64,000 nt of DNA from Xiphophorus maculatus (lineage: Eukaryota; Chordata; Actinopteri; Cyprinodontiformes; Poeciliidae), in the NCBI RefSeq assembly GCF_002775205.1, contig NC_036453.1, positions 32,279,213-32,343,212 on the forward strand, in the 5' to 3' direction. How positions within the stretch are numbered: position 1 is the stretch's first letter; each line of letters opens with the position of its first letter. The translations under genes and the position numbers were made by a program. The notes under the pieces are model-generated. The model saw only the letters and a program-made list of their open reading frames with translations, searched no databases and was not told where the DNA came from. Positions 51,601 through 64,000 of the stretch are shown here, piece after piece.

Positions 51601-54600
51601 TTACAGGAAAGTACTTCTCCAATAAATTGGAATATTTGTGGAACAGTGAAAGTGTGGTTGTATCGTCATAAAACAAAAAACCCAACAGGTTTTTTCCCAT
51701 CAGTTGCTCCGTCTCACTGGCTTAAGCTCTGAACTTCTGACCAAAATAACAGACCAAAATCATTTCCTCTTTCTGTGCACCCTAAATAGTTTGGTTTCCT
51801 CTATTAAGTTGGACAACATACGTCATTTGAAAATTGTCCAGATGACAATGCACATCTTCCTCTTACTTGTTTCTGATCTTTGTGATGTAAATGTTTTTTT
51901 TCTCTCACAGAAACAAAACTTGTCCTTGCATCCACCTCCAGTCCTTCCACAGCACAGCCTCAGAGTTCTGTGAGGGCGCTGAGGACAACTTCAAGATCCT
52001 TTATAAGCAATAACCCAGCAGTCCGCTTTTCAACCACAAACACAAATGGTCCCTCAGTAGAGTGGTCATCTGCGCCCAATGAGATGCTTACTGCCAGTGA
52101 CCCCAAGACTTTCACCGTGACCCCTGCAGGACCTTCTGTGGAGCCAGCTACATCTGTTCACTTACATTTCAACACCACTGGTAGGTGAAATTGCTGTCAT
52201 TATAGAGCTTTCATACTGCAAGTGCTCTGAATAATATTTCCACTACTTATGAGTATGTAGAGCAGAGAGACAAAGAGGAAATAGTAACAGCAGAAAAAGA
52301 AACCGGACCTCAGAAGCTACTGCAGATAAAGTGTTAATATATTAACACAAGTTTCATATCAGTAGAGGTGAATTTCCACTCATGCAATGAGAGTGTGTTT
52401 TTATGCTCTTTAATAGTGAAGTTGAGTTGTTCAAGTTTTACCCAGAAAAACTCCTCAAAACCAACAGAAGACCCATAAACTCAGACGTTTATAGTGTTTT
52501 GTGATAAGTCAGTGCTCTTTTGTGCTACCAGTAGCCACTGGCTTTCTAGCCAGCAAAGATGGGTTTAGTGTTCTTTGACAGCCCTCACCCAATTGGGTAC
52601 CAGTGCTTACTCCTGTGAGTTCGCTGCTGATGGATAGAATCCAACTATTTGTCTCCATTCACTGTGAAAAAAGAAAGAAAGACAATGTCATTAAGGAAAT
52701 ACTTTAAATAATGGATAGAGCGAAGCCTGCTAGTAGCTACCATTTATTGACTCAGCCAAACAGAGCATTGGTTTCCAGACCAGAACCAGTGAAAGCAGGT
52801 TGAGATACCACTAACCCTAAGCAAACGATATCATGGGAGCTGGTGTAGTATGTTTTTTAACCTGTTTCTGATCGTACATGAAATTTAACGACCCACATCC
52901 TGAGTGTTTTTCTGTCTGTCTGAATTTACGTAAATACTGTCTGGTGTGCTTTGCTAAGCTCAATTAATCTAAATTTTATCAAATGGTTCTTAAAAAGAAA
53001 CTTTGTACATGAAGGTCAATAGAGGAAAAGAGGGCTAAATGGTGCATGTACAACACGTGGTGGGTTTTTGAGATGGAAAGGACAGATATCTCTCTTTTCT
53101 AATGCAGACTGTCATCTAACCTCAGCTGTGGGTTGTGATATCACACAATCTGTTTCCGATGAGGAGAGCTCAGAGTGTGTGGTTAGCACTGTTAGTGCAG
53201 ATCTTCTCAGTGTAATGGTGGAACACTGAGTTTCAGCATAGGGTTTGTGTGCTAATTTGATACCTGCACATGTTCATCCTTTTTTTTCTAATATCTTTAA
53301 TATAACCCCATATACCAAACAAAGTCTGTTTGAATTCTATAACTGCAATAAGTTAATTTGAACGTCAATGTTGAACCATTTATATGCTTGCTTACAGTAC
53401 TATCTACAGAGGACTCGCTCAACTCTACAACACCAGACCTAATTTGGAATGACACCACCTCTGAAACAACGAACACTACAGGTACCTGCGTCATCTTAGT
53501 ACTTAGCGTAAAAGATGAGTTGAGGAAAATGCGTTTGCTGACATCTAGTGGTGAAACCAGATATTCTCATTTAACACACTGTGGCTGCATTAGCTAAATT
53601 ATTCATTCTCACTTTACATTATTTAGTCTTTCAGTATGCCACACAGAAACATACAACCATACACATGCTCTACATAAGATATGCCATCTATGGAAAGTGG
53701 AAGATGTATTAACTACCAATAATTGAAAGGAGGAAACACTAATCTGCCACTAACTAAATGTGTCTTATGTCTTTAAAGGTGATTTACAAGAGGACATAAA
53801 CCTGTATAATACTACAAAGACAAACATGACAGGTAAACACTAGATGCTGTTAAATGTAGGGTCTTGACATGGCTGAATCATTGGTGGGCCTTTAGTGAGC
53901 TGTGCTATATCTTTTTCCTAGACCCTGATAAGAGAACAGAAAGGAAACAAAGCTCTTCCTTATTAGTACTTTTGGTGACATGCCTCATATTTGCCCTTCT
54001 GGTTGTGGTTATTTTCTTTGCTATCAAGCTGAGGAGAGCACACATTGCCTGGAAGAAAGGTGAGCAGGCTAAGTTCTTATTTTCTGTGCAGAAACACACC
54101 AACATCAGATTTCTGCTGGAGTTGCTTTAAATGCTGTGAACATAGTATATAATAGTGCTTTCATTTGAATGTGCTTATCATTCACAAACATCTTACAGTT
54201 TTCATTGTTACAGAGAATGAAGACTGCGACCCATCAGAAACTAGCAGTAAGTCAAAATCAAGCCAAGAAGAAAAGAACTCCCAAGGGCAAAGGCGAAGAG
54301 GTATGGCAGTGAATTGTGATTCCTTTCATTTTGTAGTCAAACTTAGACAGCAGAGATCATAATCTCATTCGTCAAATAGAGTTGGAACCCAAACACTGAA
54401 TATTTTATTATTTTAGAAATGAGGGCTGATTTTTTTTCTGAAAATGACACTGAATCCCATTTGAAGAAGATGACTGCCGTGGGGATGATGTGCAGCAGAA
54501 ACAATCTGTTTACTTGCCAGCCAGGAAATATTTTAAACATAATTCATGCCCACATTTAGCTATATGGAGAGAAAATGAGTCAGACATTTAGATTATACTG

Positions 54601-54908
54601 TTCTTGTAAGTTTATATTATATTTCTTATTCCTTACAGTTACTGTTTCCACTCTCTCTTATAAGCCTGGTTTTGAGTTTGTCTTTGCTTTTAATTTTAAA
54701 AAAGTCCCTCATTGTAAAATTCTCTGTTTATTTCACAGGACTCTTCAACACGGTATTTGCACAGTATGTTGTTGAGGATCCAGTAGCAATAACTTCAGTA
54801 ACGAACCCAAATACAATGACTCGAAAAGAAAGCGCCACCATAGAGCAGACCTCTCAAAGTCAGACGCAAGCCGCAGTCAGAAGCAACATAAAGGAGACTT
54901 CACTTTAA
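48612..54908 (+). CDS. crtam: Cytotoxic and regulatory T-cell molecule (Ig superfamily)
   Basis: Eleven exons join in phase to 471 residues: 48612-48651, 50407-50550, 50650-50802, 50934-51053, 51356-51511, 51911-52180, 53398-53481, 53779-53832, 53922-54059, 54214-54300 and 54739-54908. Signal peptide MKLQLIVFLVLVQ; V-type Ig domain with Cys in DLRCP and DGGVYTC; C2-type Ig domain with Cys in AVKCTAKG and VTVKCLVHH; a Ser/Thr/Pro-rich stalk; a transmembrane segment (LLVLLVTCLIFALLVVVIFF); then KLRRAHIAWKKENE, nearly the CRTAM cytoplasmic start. The C-terminus ETSL fits a class I PDZ ligand, as does the end of human CRTAM. CRTAM is a surface receptor of activated T and NK cells that binds nectin-like 2. 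The neighbour hspa8 matches human synteny. A weak TATA-like CATATAG lies near 48557. Confidence 0.88.
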
Positions 54909-56100
54909 TAACTTCAGACGATGGAACCTCGTGGTCAAGTTTGTCATCAAATGATGAACCTGACCAGTAAAGTCAGATTCCCTGACTTTACTAAACCTGT
55001 AATTGTGTTTCCAGAGTCAACAAGAGTCTACAAGGAGCAGCACAATAAAAGGAGGCATTACCTACCTTTGCACTCAGAAACTTTACTATTATAGTTATGA
55101 ACCATCCTGGGATAGTCATTAAAAGATTATAAACTACTGATATGCATGTGTGTTAACCTCAAATACTCAAATGCAAACAGTTTTGGTGTGTTGTTTGTGA
55201 ATGCAATATATAAAAATGCCAAAATATGAAAATTACAACAAATCATGATAAAGTACGAAGACAGTTTGTTGTTAAAAATCATGTATTTATTAGGAAATTG
55301 TCCTTTCTTAGATTTGAAATGTTTTTTAGATTTTTAACTAAAGACCAACTGTCATACCATGGAAAATGGATATTTTTCTTTCCTATGCAATATGTGAAAA
55401 TGAAGTGAAGCGGAGGAGTCTGCTGGTGTTTATGTCTAATAACTACACAACTGCACGTGTTCTTGATAAAATGCTTGTTTACACTGTTTACATGGAAAAG
55501 AATGTATTTTTTTTTACACAGAAATGTAAATATATGTATGCATTTTGTACCAATAAATATTATTTTGCTACAAAATATTGTATGAGAGAGGATGAGTATC
55601 AATATGGATAAATTATATTGATCAGTTTTTATCATCCTTATTAATTAGGTGAATAACTAACTACAGACGGTTCCCTATGAAACTGACTTTCTGAGTCTCA
55701 TCAAGGCAATAATGAACAACTGGAAGGTTACAAACACTTGAACCAAACAATAAGCATGGCACGTTGTGAATAAGTAGAAAAATTAACAATATAAAAGGAA
55801 AGACATGTTTTCACTCAGCTGTTTTCATCTAAATATTAGATTAAAACAAAAAGATGTACTTTAATAATGTGGTTAAACTCGTTATCAGCATCAGCACAAT
55901 CCTTGTAAAAGTATGCGCTTCAGCCAATGACCTTTTATTTCAATAAAGGATGCCATGTTCACGCACGTGTTCTCTCAAAGTGATTATGAAAGACTTCAGT
56001 CGAAAGAACAGGAAGTGATGAGCATCGTCATTAGCGTCATCAGATATCACCAATGTCATTGGTGCTGTAACAACGACTGGACACTGATTGGCCGGCATGC
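54909..56100. other. crtam 3' region and hspa8 upstream
   Basis: Contains AATAAA-type signals near 55043 and 55552, an 11-bp perfect hairpin at 54966-54992, and AT-rich sequence. GC rises towards the hspa8 promoter. Confidence 0.6.
54966..54992. repeat. Perfect hairpin in crtam 3' UTR
   Basis: Arms 54966-54976 and 54982-54992 (11 bp) pair exactly around a 5-nt loop, shortly after the stop codon. Confidence 0.9.
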
Positions 56101-56135
56101 CGGTGATATATAACGTTCCGAGAAGCAGAACGTTC
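56050..56135 (+). promoter_or_regulatory. hspa8: hspa8 promoter: CCAAT boxes, TATA box, heat-shock half-sites
   Basis: CCAATGTCATTGG at 56050-56062 is a palindromic pair of CCAAT boxes; another ATTGG is at 56087. A TATA box (TATATAA) is at 56107-56113. GAACGTTC at 56128-56135 is an inverted GAA/TTC pair with the 5-base spacing of a heat-shock element, and a further TTC lies at 56116. Transcription should start around 56140. Confidence 0.7.
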
Positions 56136-56483
56136 CTTATCCTTCACATCCCAGAGAGGTCTCACGTCTGTCACTGGTTCCATTCCATTCTAGCACATTC
56201 TGTCAACCCCGGCCGAACGATTTGGTAAGATTCTTTTTGTTACTCGTTTTGTTAGCAAGTCGATCTTCTTGTTTGGGGGTGTGATTACTGCTTTTGTTAA
56301 CGTTTTATTTTATACCTACAGCTCTAAAATAAGACGTAATTGAGCTCCTATCAAATTTAATATAGTTAATTATTTAAGCCTGGGTGAAAGATAACTCTAA
56401 AATTAAACGGTTTATATGCCAGGATTATGAATATACGTTTGTGTTAGTCAGCAGCGTGTTCTCACTGCGGTAGGGGGAGGGGC

Positions 56484-56506
56484 TTCTGGAACATTCTCGA
56501 ATGTTC
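56484..56506 (+). promoter_or_regulatory. Five-unit heat-shock element in hspa8 intron 1
   Basis: TTC, GAA, TTC, GAA and TTC occur at 56484, 56489, 56494, 56499 and 56504, each exactly 5 bases apart: a perfect five-pentamer HSF1 site in the first intron. Confidence 0.85.
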
Positions 56507-56688
56507 TCTAATGGCGGTTAAGCTTCCTGCAGTCTTTCCGGGTATTTGTTCCTGGGGTGAAGAGATACATTATATAATTGTCTGTATTCCTACATCTGTA
56601 TATTTTAAATATGTACTTGTTGCTCATTATTATGTAGACTTTCAGTGTTTATTTATTTATTTTTTTGTTATTCCTTCTCTCAGTAAAC

Positions 56689-59327
<2,639 letters not shown>

Positions 59328-62300
59328 ACATTCCATCCCCTCAAACCTACCTCCTGGGATGTAAAGATCGAAGCCCTCTTACAGCAGAAGTTGCCACAAG
59401 CTTAAGAGTGTATTGAATAGGTCCATAACTGCATTGACACATGGGGGGGGGGGAATAAAAAAACTTGTCTGCATAGCAAACACTGATTTGGCATGTCTTG
59501 TTTTATAGACTGTCACTTCCTTAAAAATAAAATTTGCAACTGTTGACTCTTGTTTGGTTTAATTAATTCTCTGCAAATAATTTAGCACTCTGCTACTTTG
59601 GGGAAAAATGAAATAAAACAGGAAGAGCTTATAAATATGTGAAATTATGATTCTACATGGTGCTTAAATTCAATTCAATGCTAGCTACCTTTTTACTGCA
59701 CATTAAAAATGCTATAGGGTTGGGATTAAAAATGGCTTATTAAAATTTTTCTTTTTGTTACTAAAGCTGTTTGGTATAAACACGTAATATTGTGTACATT
59801 TGGCTTCATCTGTACTGATGAGGATTCTTGACTGGATTCAAGTTTCATGTGATCCAACTGCCTTTAGGGGGCGCTCTTGCCTTTTCATACTCAGGTTCTC
59901 AACTGTACATCAAACTCAGGAAAATGTGAGTTAAATATTCAAATGTTTTAAAAAGTTTGTTCTAAGATTTGGTGTCCTGTTTACAGCAAAATCCTTGTCC
60001 CACTGTGGGGAAATGTGTGTATCAGCAGTGGTACTGATCAGGTATGCAGGTCCATACAGTGTTCAAATTTAAACTGGCCTAATTTTTAAATATGTCCTAT
60101 AATTGCAGCACTGGCACCTAACAGGACAAGTGTACATTTTCAGGAATGTACAGAATTCTTCAGTACCTTGGGTTCTGGTGTTTGGCACCTTAAGTGTCAC
60201 TAATAGATGGAAAGCCCAAAATACTGAACAGCTAAAACTTGGCCAGAGCAATGAACACCAGCTAGTTTGAACTGAATTCATTCAATCTTTGTAAAGGGGT
60301 TTGTTTCCAGATGAACAGTATCTAAGTTAATATTAAATTATGTGGTAAAGACAAAACTGATTACATCAGATTTGGATTAGCACCTTTCTTTAAGAAGTGA
60401 CTTGTTGATGACTTTAGCCATATTTAGAGGCTACTGAGGCGATTGGTTCAACAAAAGCTCGTCCATGACCTGACACTCCTACCGCTGATCAAAATGTCTG
60501 CCACTTCAAACTAGCTCACAAATATGAGTCGAGTGAAAATATTTGGGGTAAAGCCAACTAACAGCATCAAAGCTATCAATTCAGTTTCGTTTAATTCAAA
60601 TCAGGTTATTTATTTGGTACCAAATGACAACAAATGGCCATTTATAAATGATCCACCCATACTCCAAATTATTAGACAGTACAATTGGTTGGTAACAAAA
60701 CTTTGTATAAAGCTAAGGGATTTAAACTGTAACTACCAATATTAACATTAATTCAAATATTTGTTTTACAGGACACATGATCAGAATGAAGATTGTGTTT
60801 GTGTTTTTCAGCCATTGCATTTGTTTTTAAAGTCACAAGTCCAGAATATCAAGGCTGCTTACTGCTATTTTGAATATCGTAAATGTTCTCTGTACCATGG
60901 AGTTAGAAAGAGCACATTTGCAAGTTAGATTTTAGATGAATGAAAACAGAATATCCTACAGCTGTTGCCTGAGTCAGTTGGCAAATCTTTTACTCGACGG
61001 TTACACCATATGGCCAGTAGGTGGGAGTATTTTTATTATGATTGAGAGTGAGAATATTACTAAAGCAAATGTAGCAACAATAAAATTCATGAAAGCCAAA
61101 GAGGCGTGTCCGGTAATTTGGACTCCAGTATCGATGCCTTTTTTTTAGTTTAGTTTATTAGTTATTTAATGAACCAGTTAAAGCTGAAATACAAGCAGAA
61201 TGACAAGATTAGTTAATGTTCTGGTTTTGAAAGAATATGTAATGTCTACTTCATTCAATTTAATGAGAACAGATGTGCAACAAGAAGAAAAAATTACTGG
61301 TAAAACCAAACCTTTACATTAAAGTTACAAATGTCTTCTATCTGCATTGATGTGTTACTATTCCTTTGTTTTTTGTAGCACACAAAGATATTATTACTTT
61401 TGCTGTTATTGTTATTAACATATATTTAGTGAGAATGACCTTTGAGATGTAAGATATTTAGGTTCAACGTAATGCATCTCATTCTGGTTTGTTGTTGACT
61501 CATTTTTCTTCAGACCCTAATGGTCTTTCATCCCTGAATTAAGAAGGTTATTCTCAACTTTTTTGTTATTAACTCAAAAGTAATTACTTAGTGTAAGTGA
61601 AAGTTAACTTATAAAGTATATTGTTTTAGATGAATATTGCCTTCATTCTTTCCATCAAAAAATTCATTTGCTTCAGTGAGACAGCAGACACGATTCTCTT
61701 CCCATCAGAGTTCTCTGTATGGCCTATTCAAGACAAGTACGCCTTCTCAAACAATGGCACTACATAGTTTTTCAATCTATTGGGGATCCCTCACCCCTGC
61801 CAGAAAAAAAAAATCTGTTTAAGCAACTGTATTCTGTTGCTACACTATCATTCAAACCTATCTCACTAGAAATGTTGCAGTAGGACCGTAGAGTATGAAC
61901 ACTTTTTCGTTTCCCATTCATTGTTGGTCTTGATATTTTCCTAGCTTTGTATTTAGGCACGTTCATCTTTGTAAGAAATAATAGGCTGTGGTGCTTTGCC
62001 AGTGTTGGGGGTATCACACCTAGCTGCATGTTGTCCATAATGCATTCTCCTACTTGTTTGAGGCTGAGTCATTAGAGAAACATCCCTTACCCTTTTAGCC
62101 TCATTGGAGTGAAGGGCCCTACACCACAGCAACTCTACCCCTAACGCACAACAACATGGCAGGAGAATTAGGCTCCCCTCGTCAGCACAGTAAGCACAAC
62201 AAAGAGGCTCTCTGCTATTTATTTTAATGAGATCTTTTCATCGCCATCAGAAAGAGCATTTTAGTCTGCAATTTTCAAGCCATTTCATAAGCTGAAAATT

Positions 62301-64000
62301 GCCATTTGTGAACCATTCCCTCGCTAGTAGCTCTCAAATACTCTCTCATTAGTGAGCCTGAGGTGAAAATAGAAAAAAATTATCTGTAAATACAGGCTCA
62401 TAATCCCCTTCATGTGTTTCAATTTCAGAAGTCTTTGCTCTTTGTTCGAGCACATCATTATTTTAATAATGGTTTAATGCCCCTTGTTCCTTTGACCTTC
62501 CCCTCTAGACCTATGTGGCATTCAGCTCTATGGAAAAGTTCATTTGGACTTAAAATGTCGTTAAAATGTCAATTACCAACAACAAACTATGCTTAGTGTA
62601 GTCATGGACAAACTGAAATGTCCTCTTGAATACAACTCAGACTGCTGGACCAGTGGCAGAAAACAGAGGTAGGAGGGAAGACAAAAAGAATCTTATTACA
62701 TTCAAATATCTAAGTAGCAGCAAGGCTCTACTTTCAAAATTCACTGATTGTCAAGCAAGTGTATGCAGATCTACAAAGTTAGATAGCTATGGCAATATGC
62801 TGGTCTGTAGCATCTAGGTATGCAATAACTCAATGTCATGGTGGAAAAACATCAGCAATAACTTTAGAGTACGGTACTAATTGTTGCTGGACAACAGTCT
62901 GGGAAAGAGTTAAGGGACCATTTCTAAACTTTATAGTTTTACTGACAAAAATATAATAATGTGGGAATCTCACAAGTCCTCTCTAGGATTGTAATTAAGT
63001 CTAAAATCCAAAGACAAGATGACCAGTTTATTATTCTCATGATTATTTATGTCAAACACGAAAAACAAGACCAAAGAAGATAGATGTACTTTTTTCACTT
63101 CCATAGACCTTTATAATTGTCATAACATAATAATATTGCAATGGCTCAATGATAGCAACAGTTTTACAGTAGTAAGCACACTTTCTTTATCATATGCACG
63201 TTCTGAAATTATTTACAGAGTTTATTGGTTTCTGAAACTGCTTCCTTTGATTTCAACTACAAAAACAAAAGACAAACTTGTAGTATGCTGACTGCTTCAG
63301 TGAAATCCAAAGATTTCAGAACCTTACTAATTCTTCAAAAGCCATTTAGTCAGTAGTACAGCTGGAAGTAAAATGGTGGCTGGGGCACAAAGTCGGTGCA
63401 GGGTTAAGACATGTGACCCATGTACAGAGGCCTCAGTCCTTGAAGAGACTGTCACAGGTTCAAGTCCCAGCCCCTTCATCTTCACCCTTTTCTCACAATC
63501 TGCTTTATTAGCTAACAAATTAAGGTCTCTAAAGCCAAAAAATCATTTAAAATAAAAATAAAAAATAAAAGTAGACTGCAGATACAAGTCACAAACTGGC
63601 ATCAATTTCAATTCAGCTTGCCAGGCAAGAAGACAAACTCTTTAATGTGTCCATGCAGTGCCTGTTTTTTATGTTGCTGAAATCACCTAGGATGTTTAAG
63701 TGTAATTTACTAATTTAACTACAGTTACAATTCAGTTTGTGGACTTGGTTTACTTTGAAAAGGGAAGCAGTGATGGTGAAAAGGTAACAAAGAATATCTA
63801 AGCTGTGCATATCCAAAACTGTAGCCCCAGAAGCAAATGAAAAACAAGAGGGAGACTCATTTAAAGCATCAATATTATATAAAATTCATAGAGTAATATA
63901 TGGGTGGAAAAGGGAAAATGAGAGATATAAAAACAAGATTGAGTAAAAAAACCAAAAACACTATGATGTAACAATACACTAGCATGGTCTCCATGTGGAA
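59328..64000. other. Region downstream of hspa8, no gene recognised
   Basis: After the hspa8 3' UTR (AATAAA near 59453 and 59527) the sequence is AT-rich, with only short open frames of no recognisable family on either strand. A tRNA-like Pol III promoter pattern is at about 63380-63470. Confidence 0.6.
63380..63470 (+). repeat. tRNA-like (possible SINE head) sequence
   Basis: GGTTCAAGTCC at about 63456-63466 fits the Pol III B box, and GGGCACAAAGTCGG upstream is a weak A box. The spacing is longer than in most tRNAs and no good acceptor stem was found, so this is a tRNA-derived repeat or pseudogene rather than a working tRNA. Confidence 0.35.

Overview
The window is teleost nuclear DNA. It holds spliced vertebrate genes (ovol-type zinc finger, vps11, hyou1, H2A, crtam, hspa8) with GT-AG introns, among fish-type transposons (Tc1-like, hAT MITEs, a Rex3/RTE-type LINE, an older RNase H-bearing LINE) and microsatellites. 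In human the VPS11-HYOU1-H2AX block and the CRTAM-HSPA8 block lie apart on chromosome 11q23-q24; here they are neighbours, with HMBS not seen. The species cannot be named from the sequence alone.

Layout. 1-7000: the 5' part of an ovol-family gene on the minus strand (three exons; the last zinc fingers must lie off the left edge). Its third intron holds a 3.5-kb unit with 35-bp terminal inverted repeats, clusters of the palindrome CACATGTG just inside both ends, and one multi-exon BEN-domain gene between them. 7000-19200: gene-free and repeat-rich, with a run of four perfect hairpins, a decayed Tc1 element carrying a nested hAT MITE, a 1.1-kb hAT MITE, and a decayed RNase H LINE split by a recent Rex3-like LINE with a 14-bp target-site duplication. 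19260-26880: vps11, whose first intron is a U12-type AT-AC intron and whose promoter has a perfect CLEAR box. 28265-39515: hyou1 with two ERSE-II boxes upstream and three hAT MITEs in introns. 42696-43082: an intronless H2A gene. 48612-54908: crtam. 56105-59327: hspa8 with heat-shock elements in the promoter and intron 1. 59328-64000: no gene recognised.

Functionally, hyou1 and hspa8 are Hsp70-superfamily chaperones (ER and cytosol), each with a matching stress element (ERSE-II, HSE). vps11 encodes a core subunit of the CORVET/HOPS tethering complexes and carries the lysosomal CLEAR box. Crtam is a lymphocyte Ig-superfamily adhesion receptor.

The best candidate for something undescribed is the TIR-bounded BEN element at 51-3591: BEN proteins of other animals bind short palindromes, and this element carries 11 copies of one palindrome at its own ends. 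A second theme is an excess of perfect short hairpins across the window, suggestive of template-switch mutation.
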